Part shown: positions 22,785 through 36,048 of the stretch, one piece after another
How the letters are laid out: every line of letters starts with the position of its first letter
Position numbering within the stretch: position 1 is the first letter of the stretch
Assembly: GCA_021186555.1 (NCBI GenBank)
Contig: JAJKFL010000003.1
Coordinates: forward strand, 33,096,908-33,160,907
DNA: 64,000 nucleotides
Direction: 5' to 3'
Source: Reticulitermes speratus
Lineage: Eukaryota; Arthropoda; Insecta; Blattodea; Rhinotermitidae
Notes under the pieces: model-generated
Database searches by the model: none
The model's input: the letters and a program-made list of their open reading frames with translations, nothing else
What the model was told of the DNA's origin: nothing
Made by a program: the position numbers and the translations under genes

Positions 22785-22942
22785 GGCAGTACGTACAACC
22801 TAGCACTGTGGTGCATTTGCATAATCATTTTTGCAAAGGAAGTGCAACAATGTGCTCCGTTTGTAATGTTGAGCTAAATGTCACTGTCAATAGTCTGAGA
22901 TTATTGAGCGTTATGGCAACTTTATGCCGCCGGCAAGAATAA
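22785..22942 (-). repeat. Dispersed repeat, copy 2 (family H)
   Basis: On the minus strand it reads CTTGCCGGCGGCATAAAGTTG, TTGACAGTGACATTTAGCTC, CTTTGCAAAAATGATTATGC and ATGCACCACA, matching 14741-14912 throughout with substitutions and small gaps. Divergence looks substantial, so both are old. Confidence 0.7.
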
Positions 22943-23989
22943 ACATACTTAGGTCTTTGTGCAAAGTGCCCTATATTTTTGTTTCACTTTAAAAGAATGT
23001 GAAGTTTCTCGACAGTTTACTTCAGATTCTTCAATACCAAACTGTACGGTAATCTGTAGGAGCAGAGCTGTTACATGCAGACGGACGGACGACGGACGGA
23101 TGGATAGGTGGACAGAGAGAGAGTGAGAGGCGGAAGGACATGGCGCAGCTAATAGGCGCTTTTTGTCACTATGTCAACATGCTAAAGAATGAATAGTTTA
23201 AATTAGACCAGCTTAGATCTTTAATGGAGAAATAATAGCTGTCTGTAGCTTGTGTTACAGCATCGTCAGATAGCGTACGAAAATGGTTCCCTTAGGTATG
23301 CTCACAGGTAATGTAGTTTTTTTACTTTAGGACCAGTATAAACTCCGGTTATCCTTTCCTTTAACATCACCAAAAAATAAAATGAAAAGTTTCAAATTTT
23401 AGCTGCGCTAGTCTTTCCAAAGATGCTCATGAAACAGCAGACTGTGCTTCATCCAAAGTGGACTGATCAAACAATCCATGTACTGTGGTTTTTCTTTCTC
23501 AGAACCCTGTCTACTTATCCTAGGAGCGTCATACAGCTGACTGACACATTTATTTCATAAAATAAAGTCGGCTCCCGTCACGCGATCAAATCTTTTTTTG
23601 CTCGGTCGCCAATATAGTTTAACACTTTGTTCCATTTTTCTTACCAAACAGTTCAAAAAAGGAAGACACGGTGCAGACTTGTGTCCGTTTTCCATATCCA
23701 AATTGCTAAGTATATGAGTGTCTCTACTGCATTGTTATTAAGTTCGACAGTAAAAGAAGTCGAGCTAAAGGAGCTCGTCTTTTAAAGTTACAGGTACTCA
23801 TGTAGGACACATGATTATAAATTAAAGAGGGAATATTTTTAAATTTTTATTTGCACTGAGCATGTGTAACAGAAAATGTCTGATAGTATTTGTTGAGTGA
23901 CGTTTATAATAGATGTATGATTATTTGTCTGTGGCTTTAAGATCCAGCTTTCTCCTCAATTATCAGATTCCACTGTTAAACTTTTGAGG
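22943..23989. other. Unannotated DNA
   Basis: A GGACGGACGGATGGATAGGTGG-like short tract lies near 23083-23115. No gene is recognisable. Confidence 0.5.
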
Positions 23990-24300
23990 GCACGCGGTGG
24001 CGCAGTTGATTGAGGCACTGCGCTACAAACCGGAAGGTCGCGGGTTCGATCTCCGAGGGTGTCACTGGAAATTTTTCATTGACATAATCGTTTCGTCGCA
24101 CTATGGCCCTGGGGTCGACTCAGCCTCCAACAGAAATGAGTACCAGGAATCTTTCCTGGGGGGTAAAGGCGGCCGGTGCGTAGAGCTAACAACCTTACCA
24201 CCTTCATGTGCCGATTGTCTAAAAATCTGGGAGCCTCAACCTCCTGGGACCCTAAGGGCCTGTCAAGGCCTATAACGGGATTGCTTTACCTGTACCTTAT
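23990..24300 (+). mobile_element. tRNA-derived SINE (family B), best copy
   Basis: The tRNA-like head carries an A box TGGCGCAGTTGATTGAGG and a B box GGTTCGATCTC near 24045. Its body holds GTACCAGGAATCTTTCCTGG, GCCGATTGTCTAAAAATCTG and a 3' segment ending GGGATTGCTTTACCTGTACC. Alignment with 19046-19315 defines the family. An open frame of 92 codons across it is incidental. Confidence 0.85.
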
Positions 24301-26255
24301 TGTTAAAGTTTTAAAACAAGAAAAACATTAAATATTCAAGTTAATTTCAAACGTATCTAAAGGCATCAAAGAAAAACATATATATGTATAAAGTTATCAA
24401 TAAAATGCGACACCACTTAAGAAAGCACAGAAAATATTTTATGCTGTTTTATAGGAGGTTGTTAAATAGAGTCATAATCGTAACAGAATAAAAATACACA
24501 AGTGTTGACCCCATGATGAATGAATAAAACCTAGCTGCATACAATAAACTCTTTCCCCTCCCACTACTTTGTTTCTACTTTCATTCACTCATTCATTCAC
24601 AGACATGATGCGTACTACGGTGAGACTATTACGACCATACGAACTGTGGAGGGGGCTATTACGACGGTACTCGTCTCTGGCGGGATTTTGATGGCTTTCT
24701 GAACGGTTGTTCTGTCTTCGTCACTTAGATTGACTACCAGAGGTCGCGAGACTGGTGTTGTATATGTCTCCCTTCTTTCTATTGCTGCAATAAAGACTGT
24801 TTTATGTCTTGGACTAAAACTTTATGGTCCGGTTGCAAAGATGGAATTAAGTCAGAATGCTTGGTTTAAAAAACTTAACGTTAACATTTGGTGATGTTGA
24901 TATTTTGGGGTTGTGGAATATTGTAAAGAATTTGTTTTTCCTTTCGAGGTCTGTTCATTTATTAATGTGATATTGTTTGTATAGTTGCATGTTTTATAAT
25001 TTCTCAAGATGCACTGTTTACATGTAATTATAAATACGACATAAGACATGGGCTGCTCAAGGCCGAAATTCTGTGAAGTTGCTACTGCAGTACCAGTCAC
25101 ACTGTTACTAATTACTTCTGTCTAATTTCATTGTTGCTAACGAAACATTAAGAGAAAAATTATTGATTTCCAAGTCATAGTAGGTTAGAGCAGAATTGCC
25201 CTTTGATTAATTAAGCGTTGCGACTTGCATACTTATGGTGGAATGTAGATGTGTCTCCACGCAATCTGCACCAGGTGGTCAATTGTATGCCCTGGCCGCT
25301 TGAAGGTTCTTCGAATTGCAACGGATAGGATGTCAGCCTGTGTGCCTTGATGAGAAAAATTTATGTCTTGGAATCAAAACTTAGTCATCCAAGCATATAA
25401 CATAATCATTATAGTAACTGAGCTGACCGCGGCCCGCAAGAGTGTATAATTTAAAGAAAATTTAAGGCTTTTAGACAACCTGTGGCTCTTTATGCCTTTA
25501 GAGAATATTGATCAAGTCCGCACTGACTTGAGACAAGTTAACAGAAAGACGGGTAGTTTAACCAAAACACTGTCTTTGCTTGAAACACAGATTTTATGAA
25601 CCATTACATACCTCATACATGCAGGAAAACAGGAGTCAACGGATATGTTTATCATGAATGGAACAGAATGCAGAGGGCGATATAAGGAGAGGGGCTGCGT
25701 AAGTAGCAATCATGGTGACATTTAGTGGTTATCTTTTATTTTGTCGGTCAAGGTCACTGCTATTACGTGAATTCGTATATACATAAAACCAGAGATAGAG
25801 AGATGAATTCTCTTTCCCCTCACCGTTTTTGCTACACCAGGAAGCACAGTAACATCCATATGCAGCAGTTCTGCCATGCTATAGGGAGAGAGTCTGCAGG
25901 TAAGCAATGGTTAGGGGACCGTAAAAGGCAAAATGACCTGGTTTAATGTTGCAGTATTTTTTTTATCTTGAACACCTTCCTGATAAATTTGCAGCGTCAA
26001 AACTCCCACACTTTAAAGGCGTTCTTTGACCACTCAGGTGTATTCCTTCTTATTAGCTTTTCCAATGACAATATAACATAAATACACGACTTTCGGAGAC
26101 TGACTCTGTCTAGTACATGATGAAGATTACCTTCATATATTGGTCCCAACTGAATGGAAACTTCAAGCTTTTTACTTGAGAACAGAGGCTGCTACTTTCC
26201 GAAAAGTATTCGTAGCATGTTTACTTTAATAAAAGGACAACTCCAAATGCAGTAC
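24301..26255. other. Unannotated DNA; weak LTR-like stretch 24600-24840
   Basis: A GC-richer segment (24610-24760) is followed by GCTGCAATAAAGACTG (polyadenylation signal near 24788) and a TATGGTCCGG end. This could be the end of an LTR, but no partner was found. CTATTACGAC occurs twice in it. Confidence 0.3.
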
Positions 26256-26352
26256 TGTAGTAGTAGAAGTATTAGTCTTAGTGTTATTATTAATATTATT
26301 ATTATTATTACTAGTAGTAGATATATTAGTAATAGTAGTAGTAGTAGTATTA
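26256..26352. repeat. Interrupted AGT/ATT trinucleotide tract
   Basis: AGT units, ATT units, then AGT units again over nearly 100 bp. Confidence 0.85.
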
Positions 26353-26999
26353 AAAGTAATGACGCTCATGTTTTTCTAAATTTTAAAGCCATAATTTTTT
26401 TCAATTCAAAATATCTTCTTGAAGAAGGATCAGTCATTACAAAGCCCGTACATGCACAGGACCCCACAAGAAATTATAATGCGAAAGCATATTCAGTCTG
26501 GAACAGGAAAACATATTATGAATGGTTTTGAGTTAAAATCTGATAGGTAACAACAATGTACATCCTATATCTTACCTAATTTAATAAATTAAGAAATTTA
26601 GCCCTGATTAATAACTCAATTATAAAAACAATCTCTTAATTAGCCATTTGTTTCTCATAATAAGACAGCATAGAAGCTAAATAATTGTGGCTTAAACACA
26701 GAAAAGGGATCTGATGTAATTGGCCTTAGATAAAGATTATGATTGTCGACAGGAAGATCTGTCAAAGTGTCACTTTGTCCACCTTTCCTTTTCTTAGATG
26801 AATAATCTATTTGGCTAATTATCTAAATAAAGCCAACTAATATTTTTAAAAAACAAATTCTCTAATGTAGAACCGTCTTTAGGACACGAGAAAAATCTAA
26901 AGCAGCTTCTCCATTGCCAACCTTCAGGGAAAGGGATGACGACACATCGGACCAATAAAAGTATAGGAAAGGATTATGGCAAAAATAGGAGGGGAGGCA

Positions 27000-27230
27000 T
27001 AAATATATGAAAGGGTAAAAGAAAATCGAAGATTATGTTGAGGAGACTGTGCTTCAGTACAAAGGAAAGAGAGAAGAATGACGATAGGAATGACAAAGAG
27101 AAAGAATGGGACAAAGATAGAGGAGGAATGGAGAAGAAAGAGAAATTATTATCGGATAGACTAATAAATGGACTTGAGAAAAGGAAAGAAGGAAAAATAG
27201 TGAATGAGGGTAAGAGCAAAAAAAAAGAAA
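27000..27230 (+). repeat. Purine-rich (G/A) low-complexity tract
   Basis: The plus strand is dominated by GGAAAGAGAGAAGAATGACG-type purine runs. The overlapping 95-codon Lys/Glu-rich and antisense Ser/Phe-rich frames follow from composition and are not evidence of a gene. Confidence 0.7.
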
Positions 27231-28839
27231 ATTATTTTTCCTACAATCTACACATCCCATTTTGTATGATTTCCCGTATGTATGTGTGTATATTTGTGTA
27301 TATATGTTTATGTGTCCAATAGGCTACATGTTACACGCATGTAAATTAGAAAATTTTACTTTTCATTAAAAATCCTCTCTGCTGTTCTCTCGGTCTGTAA
27401 GTAATTATAGGCTTAAAATTCATCTTTACTCCTTAATTCTGGGAGGTAGAGCAGAAATGTGCATATTTAGATGACTTAGTACCAGCGGCATAATGAAATG
27501 TGCTTCATACTTATTAAACTTAATATTTCCTCTTCATCCTTGAGTGTTCCTCTCACGGTGCCGCCTAATTCCCTCGAGAATCCATCCGCTACTTTTTCAA
27601 GCTGTGACGATAAATACAAGACACTATTAACCTCGGCAAGGAAACACAAAATATCAAATGTGTTAAATTCTAAGCTACAATCTTGATGTCTGTGTCCAGA
27701 TTCCTGGCAAGAGAAACGTCGGATTAAGCACTAGATATATTTAAAGTATTTATCTACTTACGCGAAGGAAAACTTTTAAATTACATAAGCAGCATAAATT
27801 GTGTAGAAATGGCACCAGCTACATAATATAACCAGCAAATAATCACAACTCCTGACAGACACTCCTAATAGTGGGTGCCATTGATATGTCCTGCTGTAAT
27901 CATAGAATATATTCTGATATTTAATTTTATTGACCACCGAAGCAGAATTGAATTGTGTGCTGTCTTCTATGAGAATGCTGGAGTAAAATTATTTCTTCCG
28001 GATTAAGTGCATGACTGCATAAAAATTCTTCACCATTCGGACCTTGGCAATTGGCCTTGCCACATAAATACGCAGGGATAATGTCTGCATATTGAGTAGA
28101 TTGCGCTATTGTCTATCGTGGATCTGGCAATTTAGACAGCCTGCTGTGTCATCGTAATAACAGACGATGTACTTTGAAACATCAATCCGGCATGAGTATA
28201 AGCGAGCAATTGTGTCTCTGACAATTAAACTCTGTTTTAATATTCTGATCCTTAGAGGTCATGAAAGTAATCAGTGTGGAAAAAAAGTCTCGTGCGACTG
28301 TTACTGCTTAATGTCATATTTGCGAATACAGCGCATTGGTTCCAACAGATTTTTGTATGGAAATTTAAGGCAGACAGTTTTAAGAATTGTGTTACTTTAA
28401 ATCGTCTACAGTATGCTGAAATGAGAGTGAGTATATCATCATATGAAATATCGTACTGACATGGACGTTTTTCACGGTGAGAAAAACAGCTTAATGAATC
28501 GAGATTTCTTTAATGTGGGATGTCACGTTGATCTTTATGTGTACAGTCAAGTATTAAAGACCCTCAAGCACAAATAAATTATTCATTGGGCACATTATTT
28601 TTTCAGTAAAATTTTTGTTTGGCGGTGCTTAGGACTAGATTTGTTTTCAGAGTTAAACCCTTTAAGTTCACAATCTTTACCCAAAGGACTAATAGGTTAT
28701 GCACAAGGGTGATCAGAGTTGGCACACAGGCAGTGTAACTCGAATTGTAAATAAATGGCATTTTCATTCCCTGGTTTGAGTGCAAATAATTTCTAAACAT
28801 CCTGGCCTTTAAAAAAAACCTAGACGAAGTGTACTGCTC

Positions 28840-28868
28840 CACACACACACACATATATATATATATTA
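28840..28868. repeat. (CA)n(TA)n microsatellite
   Basis: CACACACACACA passing into TATATATATATA. Confidence 0.9.
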
Positions 28869-29505
28869 ATATGGATCTGGCAGTTGTTACTGATTAATTT
28901 GACAGAACTCTCTTTCCTTAACACATACTGAAGAAACCGAAGTGTGTCGTTCCTGGAGAGAACTTACACCATCTTGTTTGAATAAAACTTATTCACTACA
29001 AATCAGTATTTGCAGATTAAAAATTCATCCCCTAGAAACCTGAAGTAGGCATCAGAGTTGAGGGTACCACCGATGAACACTGGATCGAGTGTTCGATACT
29101 TCATTACATAGATCATACTCTGACTAGATTTGAATGCAGTAGGTTAGCAATTGTAAGTTTTGGCCTATCAGAGTCTCAGAGGCTGCTACTCTGTTTACTA
29201 GCTACCTACATATGAAGGACCTTTATGTAAGAACCACATGCTATTCAATAAGCAAAGTTTTTCTTCAATACACCCTCTCTTCCACGATATATTTTGTCCC
29301 ATAATGGCTGAATCATCTTAATTTTGTGTTTTAAAAAGATACATATTTACATCAGCTTGTTCTCACAGAGCTCTTTGAGAACTCTCTCTGCTCTGAAAGA
29401 ATTCATTTTTTTTGTCACGCTATTTTTCTCTTCGTCTCCAGAGTTATAATCGATAATATTGATAAATTCTTGCTTACCCCACATGTACGTCCTCTGCTCA
29501 GTTGT

Positions 29506-29533
29506 CACACACACACACACACACTCACACACA
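29506..29533. repeat. (CA)n microsatellite
   Basis: About thirteen CA units with one CT interruption. Confidence 0.9.
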
Positions 29534-30953
29534 TTTCCTGTTTATTCAGGCTGTGCCACGAGCCGGTCAGTAGTTTATCTGATTGGTGTAACATGAATAA
29601 AAATTTTAACATTTTTCGTACAGAACACAGCCGCCAGCAGAGTAACATATATTGGCAATATAATTGTTTTTAATGTAGGATTTTGCACTGTTTGCTTTAA
29701 AATTGTGTTGCTTCCCTCGTAATCGGACCGGTGTTCGGGAAACTGTGAGGTTATGTGTAACATATCGTTGTGAATTTACGGTCTCACTCTGAAAAAAAAT
29801 AAGATAACTTCAATACTTAAGAGTGTTTCATGCTGTGGTATTGATCGATAGGCATAACACATTACATCCATTCCTAAACAATCTCTTTCATTGGTCTTTA
29901 CCCCTCATCGATTTACAATGAAAAAACGAAATTCCCGGAAGTCAGCCCTGTTTCTTTGTGTTCAATTTATAAGCGGACGATGCGTAAAGCCCAAAAAGGA
30001 TACGTTACGGAGTATCATACATCATCGTCAAAGCTCTATAGTACCGAAATAATGCATCAGATTACAAGTGTTAGATAAAACTCACTCTGTATGCAGTACA
30101 CTCTCTAGTTTACGGTGTGGTTTATGCAGTCGCTTTGGGATATAATAAACAGAATATTTGTAGGCAAATTATAAGTAACTCTTGTAAATGACAGTCTTAT
30201 GTTTTAAAACATACTCACTAATAGGATATGCCGTAGGGGGTAATCGTTTCTTTTATCTAAAATCGCTTGCAAATAAAATTCTCTTAATAAGTTAGGGAAA
30301 AGTTTCTTCGTCCATAAGGGAAATCTATTAGCGATAATATAATACGTTTTATTACTTCAAGGATACTGTAGTGTATAGACATAATGTCTGTGACACTATT
30401 CTTTCGAATATGCATGCCCCAACAAAGGATAAATGTTACCAAACGAAAGGCAGTTCTAAGAAATGAGAGTTTGGGCAATCCTCTGATTACCTAACACATA
30501 AAATTTTGTTACAAAATTACAATGTAAAATTTGGGAAAAAATATATAATCGACCCCACAGTTCCGATTATATTAAATTAATAACGATAATATGTTTAGAG
30601 TACTGAACGTTGCTGCATCTGAATAAATTTTCCTACAATACAATACAAGTAAATGTAAGTGGATTTCTCCAAATTGGAAGACACTCTCAGATTAATCACA
30701 TGTTGATGGGAAACGGCCTTCACCCATACTTACTTGACATTCGGTCTTTTAAGGGAGTCAATCTGACACTAAACGCTGTGTGGTGGCTGCAACATTCAGG
30801 TAAAGGCTGTCGGTAAGCAAATGGAGGGACTGTATCCCAGGAATTCGGAGATAGAAGAGTTAAAGCACAATTTCAGGTTAAAATCTCAAGCAAGTTCTCA
30901 TGTTTTGAAAACTCTATGATAAAAAAAATGATGTAAAAAGCGATGTTTTATGC

Positions 30954-30981
30954 TAATAATATTAATAATAATAATAATAAA
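30954..30981. repeat. (AAT)n microsatellite
   Basis: Nine AAT-like units with one ATT interruption. Confidence 0.8.
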
Positions 30982-31645
30982 TCATTACGTAAATTTACAT
31001 AATAAATTCCATGAGAATTTAGCAGTAATAGATTTTAGATCAATCTTACACATACTTTCACAAAGAAGGTAACTGCGTAGAATATTAGATTTGGGGAAGG
31101 ATTCATTTCACTTACTAGTTAGCTCAGAATCTTTTATGTCACTACTTCTTAACAAATTCCTAGAAATTGAAACATAAATCATTTACGGTTTTGTCTGTGT
31201 TTTGATGGACTTTGAACTTGAAATTTTACTACCTGGAGGAAGAACGTAGATTGAAGGTGTCTGAGAATAAGTTCTTGAAAATGTTAGTTTTAGAGACTGC
31301 AAGGAATAGGAGGCGGAAAACATTAGATGCAACTAATGTGGAGGAGACGTGTAATTTTGCTGTATGAGAGGGGTGGAATATAGGCCCCGTATTTTGCACA
31401 GAGAAATGTGAGATATGTGTTAAATTTTATTCAGAAACATATGAAGAAAAGAAAAGCTTGATAAAAATTTGAGTATATGGAAAAATAATATTGTAGTGGA
31501 TTTTTAAGAAATAGTGTGTAAGCTAGAGGACTGGAATTGAATAGCCCTTGATGGGATCCAGTGGTTCGTTCTGGTGAGCACAAACCCTTGCATTACATAC
31601 AATGCGGATATTTGCTGACCAGTGAAACTAAGGAATCATGTTCTT

Positions 31646-31707
31646 TAGTTAGTTTGTCAGTCAGTCAGTCTCTTTGTCTGTCTGTCAGTCAGTCAGTTAG
31701 TTAGTTA
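31646..31707. repeat. GTCA/GTCT/GTTA tetranucleotide tract
   Basis: GTCAGTCAGTCAGTC, TCTGTCTGTCAGTCAG and TTAGTTAGTTA in succession. Confidence 0.85.
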
Positions 31708-34030
31708 TAGGAAAACCTGTGACAGAAGATGATGCTTCGGTATCTAGAACCTGATGCTGTAATCCTGATTGTTTCAGCTACTTGAATCATAATGACTTCT
31801 GTTGGAATTTCTGCACACCAGCACTTACATAAAGTTCTAATAAGCGTCGTGTCTTTTGTTGGTTTTTAATTTTGTGTACACACTACTTCACTGTTCTGGC
31901 GTCTGACGAAGGAGCATGTCGTGATAATGGAATATAAACCTTTGACGTACAGGACGCAGTGCCAGTACTTTGAGACCAACTTGTAATATATAGGTCTAGA
32001 CTTGAAACAAGGCAGTAAATTAAAACGAAAAGCAATAAAACAGAGGAAATGTAAAAACAGTTGTGGAATTAGCACTGATACTTCTGTTCACGGAACACAA
32101 TATAAAGACCCTTGTACTAAAGTGTACACATGACAGATTTACATATACACGGTATGTCACTGAGATTTAGGCATTGAACACAGTAAGTCCATTCTACAAA
32201 CTCCTTTCTTTTTTTATGCTTTGTAAAGATCCACTTCAATATTATCCTTCCATTTACGCTTGGATTTTCTAAGTCACCTTATGCCATCTGGTTTTATAAT
32301 CAAAACATTTTATACACGTTTATATATCTGTATTTCATTAATGTCTAGGAAAAAACAAATGGCTAAACCATTGAGTCAAAAACGTATTTTGAGAAAAGGT
32401 GTATTGGGGTTTAAATAAACATACCAAATGAAAATCAGCTACCGTTTTATTCACGTCCAAAACATTGTAAACTGGCCTAAGACGTAGCAAATTTTGTAGA
32501 AATTACCATTTATTACGTCGTCACTCTAGGCTTTTTTATTTAGGTTTAAGTGGTTTAAAACGTCTACAAAATTCTCCATGTTTAAACCAATTTTACACAA
32601 ATGCTAGGGCGTGGGAATGAGAATTTTGCGGATTTCTTAAATAAATACAAACATGGTTTCACAAAATAATATTTTGCTACCAAAGAAAGAACGTGTAGAT
32701 AATGGAAGCGGACAGGAAATCTAAACTGGATACGAGGTATGCTCGCCTACTGAAGCTAATGGTGATCTATAGATAAAAGGCCATGTCAGAAAAATAAAGA
32801 ACCATTCGCATTATTATCAACATAAAACATCGTTTGTACCTTTGAAATTCTTGTAAAATTTACGGCATATGTTTATGTTGTGAGGTAGATTGGAAGGTGT
32901 AAAGTAAACTGGTGGTTGTAAAAGTGTGTTCTTTTCAGAAGTTATAAGTCTATGTTACGACTCCTGGGTTTTGGTCTGATTTCTGCTTTACGACGTCCTC
33001 TTCGCAGGGACGTGCCAATCCTGAAGTCCCATCCGTCGCTAAAGCGTACTTCGAATAAAAATCTGTTATTAAACCAGATTTTTAAAAACAGGATCTCTTA
33101 CTTTCCACGCAAAAGTTTTTAATTCCTGTCCAAATACGTCTAAAGTTATACTTATCATGCATGAAAGGCCTACAAATATTTATTTTACTTCTTGCAAGTG
33201 GAACAAATTTCAATTTAATTAGTCCCCTCTTTGTATATCACTTACCTGCCAGACTTGATATCAGATAAATGTGTTCAGTAAACAAATAATTGTCGTCCGT
33301 TGACGAAAGCATGAGACAGTCTTGAATCATTCGAGTTGCCACGACCCTGTATGAGGGTTCTGATTTCACGTCGGGCAGTTATCGGAATTTACAGAAAAGG
33401 CGATCTACCCACTGAAGATGTAATGCTGTCACTAAAGACATGTTATCAATCGTCAGACTCTCGACATGTACATGCTTTCACTCGTCAGAGACTCTCCTCC
33501 CTGTCTTGACATGTGGCATTAATTCTCAGGGAGAGTTAAAATTTCCTCTGACGTTTTCTTTGAATTTTCGGACAGATCTTTTCCACTAGTACATTGCTTT
33601 GTATCAGAGGGAAGGGTTATCGTACAGCCGATGTGTGCAGGCAGGAACCCTCTAATTGTCACTCAAATCAAAGGTAAACGTAAAAGGTAATTAACATTTT
33701 ATCATAAGCTATTCCTTTTAAAGTGTTTTCGTAAAAAAAATTATTATTTTCGCTATAACTCTTTAAAACCCAATGATTACTTACTGTACGAGCAGGTATA
33801 ACATAACAAATTCTACATTCTGTCCGAAGAATGCAGTTCTGTGCTTTTCCTGGATCACGGATGCTTTAATCATTTTTATTATTTTCATATCTTCAGTAAT
33901 TTTTGTGGGTCTCAGAATGAAGGGATGTTATTTGCAGTGTACAGCATTAACGGATTTGTTTTTATAACAGAGATTAATCAAGTGCACTGCGCGGTACGAA
34001 ATGGTATTTATTAATTATAATTTTGTTTAA
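31708..34030. other. Unannotated AT-rich DNA
   Basis: No repeat or gene was recognised. CTGAAGATG at 33412 lacks a GAAA partner and is not called as a ribozyme. Confidence 0.5.
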
Positions 34031-34240
34031 TGCTCAGGCTGTAATTCGCCGGCTTCTCACAGCGAAAGGCAAGATTCAGTGCCAGTCTAGTCCATGTAGG
34101 ATTTGTGGTGGACAAAGTGACACTCGGAGAGGGTTTCTGGGAGAAATTAAGTTTTCTGCTGTCAGTAGCTATCATTACTACAGGGCTCTGTATTCACGTT
34201 TGTCTACATGCTACTGTACCACACGCACAAATGGGTGAAG
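34031..34240 (+). mobile_element. Decayed SINE (family C), second copy
   Basis: CTTCTCACAGCGAAAGGCAAG, AGTCTAGTCCATGTAGGATTTG and TGGTGGACAAAGTGACAC parallel CTCACCTCGGAAGCC, GTCAGTCCATGTGTGATTTT and TGGTGGACAACTGGCAC of the copy at 1-238. The B box is destroyed (AGATTCAGTGCC). Confidence 0.6.
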
Positions 34241-35950
34241 GCTGGAGAATTTCAAAAGGAAATGCCCTGTCAAAGAAAACGGGAGCGTTGGATGGAAAAG
34301 TATTTTCTCTTTCCTTTTTAAGAAGTTAATTTTGGTCTTATTGCTTTTCAGCTTAGATGTTTCTTCTTCAGTAATCTCAATTTTCAACCATTACTTTTCC
34401 TGCGTTTAAACAGTGTTAACTTAGTCCTTTCAGGCTAGGTACAGAAATTGAAATGATTAGTTCTATCTTTAGCTGATTTTTTGCAGAAAACGTTTTTAAG
34501 TAGACCTATTTATTTTGAAGTTTAGTTGTTTTGGATAAATATTTCCTCTAAGATTTTGTCTGTTTTCAAAAAGGAGCAGAGAGAAAGACGGAGGGAGAAA
34601 GAGTAGGTTTTTAAGGGCAGGTTTGATAATTTCATCAGACAAATTCTGCCCACGAAATGCTTGTTTCCCTTATCTTCTACTAATTCCAAAACTTGAGTTC
34701 TTTTTTATAGCTCTTTCAAGAAAGCTTTTTTGAGCGCTGAGCATTTTCAAAAACAACGTTTCTATTTTGCCATTTATCTGCAAGTGGTAATCAGCTGTGG
34801 CCTTTTGAAAATTGTTTTTCTAGCTCACATCTTCTGTTATAGTATCTGTTTTTTATTCCTCCAAGTTGGGCACATACAAACTTCTTTCCTCGAAACTAGT
34901 CATATTCCAGTAATAGTGATGTGTTTTCTTCATATCGGTTCCAGAGATTTGTTTCTTACTTTTATTGACAATTTTCCAAGGCTATATTTCTGTTTTCGCA
35001 AATGTTTTATTTTCTGATTGGTGTATTCTGTCGTATTTTCCCCCTTTGTCTCTATCCTCTTGATCTCCTTTTCTTTTAGTTACCTCCATTCTTCTGTTGC
35101 TTGAAGTCCGATATTTTTCAGCATTCTTCTCTTACTCTGTCAACAAGAAATGTATCATAGGTCAATTATTTCTTCACGATGACTCTCATTACTGGATAAT
35201 TTATTGAGTAGTTTTTGGAATTTGGTTTACTTCTTCATAAAAATTCTCAGGTTTTGTCCCTTTGTACTTGACGTGTCAGTCACAGCGCAAATGCTGAAGT
35301 AGTCACCTTGCTGAGCAACGTGAAAATGTCCTGTCACTTACGTGACTAACTCCATCTAGTGACAAGGTTAATAATGTGTAGTATTAGACTTCCAGTGCAC
35401 ATATAAGCCTCCATGGAGTGCACATGGACACTTTCACCTATACTTTTATCGCAATAGTTGCACCTTAATGGCTTCTGTACAAGAAGCATATTTCAAAGAA
35501 ATCTAAGACAATATTTAGTGACTTAGGCCCACCCTTTTTGCAAATGCAATGCTTCGTATTTCAGGCTTCAGAATTTGTCCTGCTAAGCACTTTCATGTAG
35601 TCTTGCTTTCATTAAAGATGAATGACTTAACACATTGCATATTTGACTAGCGTGTGGTTCTTTCTTCCCACAAGGAATTAGGAGCTGTTATCAGCCAGGT
35701 GAGCTTGCTGTTCTTCAGACATATGTACACATGCAGCTGAAGATTGTCTTATTTAGAGACGCTCCATTGACGTTAACAAAATACAAGGCCATTCGCAGAC
35801 ATACAGGTTGTATAGGATTCGTAGGCACCTTGCTCTGATTAAGTCTAGACCTACCCTGCTTCCGTGTCTTTCGGGTACAAATTTTTAACTAAATCCATGC
35901 TGTAAACTTCACATCGCTGTTTATACCGCGCATCTGTCTAGGATCTATCC
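34241..35950. other. Unannotated T-rich DNA
   Basis: Strongly T-rich on the plus strand over much of 34300-35250. No recognised element. Confidence 0.5.
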
Positions 35951-35986
35951 CTGACGATGGAGGTGGCCACCACAGAAACATGTCGG
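35951..35986 (+). ncRNA. Hammerhead-ribozyme-like motif beside the minisatellite
   Basis: The first core CTGACGA (35951-35957) is a perfect CUGANGA. A stem II region contains the palindrome GGTGGCCACC, then CAGAAACATGTCGG supplies GAAA, a palindromic ACATGT stem III, and cleavage predicted after TC. All invariant bases of the hammerhead core appear present. The short stem III fits the dimeric, Penelope-associated type. It lies 63 bp before the 27-bp minisatellite. No transcription evidence can be seen from sequence. Confidence 0.6.
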
Positions 35987-36048
35987 AAAATGGGATAACT
36001 TTGTAGCACTTTTTTTTTAAATCATTAAATGGTGCTTTGTTGTTGGAA

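Larger units (their letters stand above)
26353..31645. other. Unannotated AT-rich DNA with microsatellites
   Basis: Holds CA/TA tracts at 28840-28868 and 29506-29533, an AAT tract at 30954-30981 and a purine-rich plus-strand stretch at 27000-27230. No exon, TE protein or SINE was recognised. Confidence 0.5.

Noticed and set aside
23990..24065. Functional tRNA gene
   Set aside because: A and B boxes are good but the cloverleaf and acceptor pairing are poor and a SINE body follows.
26080..26130. Minus-strand AGTCTCCGAAAGTCGTG, possible hammerhead second core
   Set aside because: No CTGANGA segment at the right distance. Could be a very decayed copy but not supportable.
31890..31935. TCTGACGAAGGAGCATGTCG, possible hammerhead first core
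   Set aside because: No GAAA after a pairing stem; GATAA occurs instead.
33410..33460. CTGAAGATG followed by AAAGACATG, possible hammerhead
   Set aside because: The GAAA segment and a stem II are absent.
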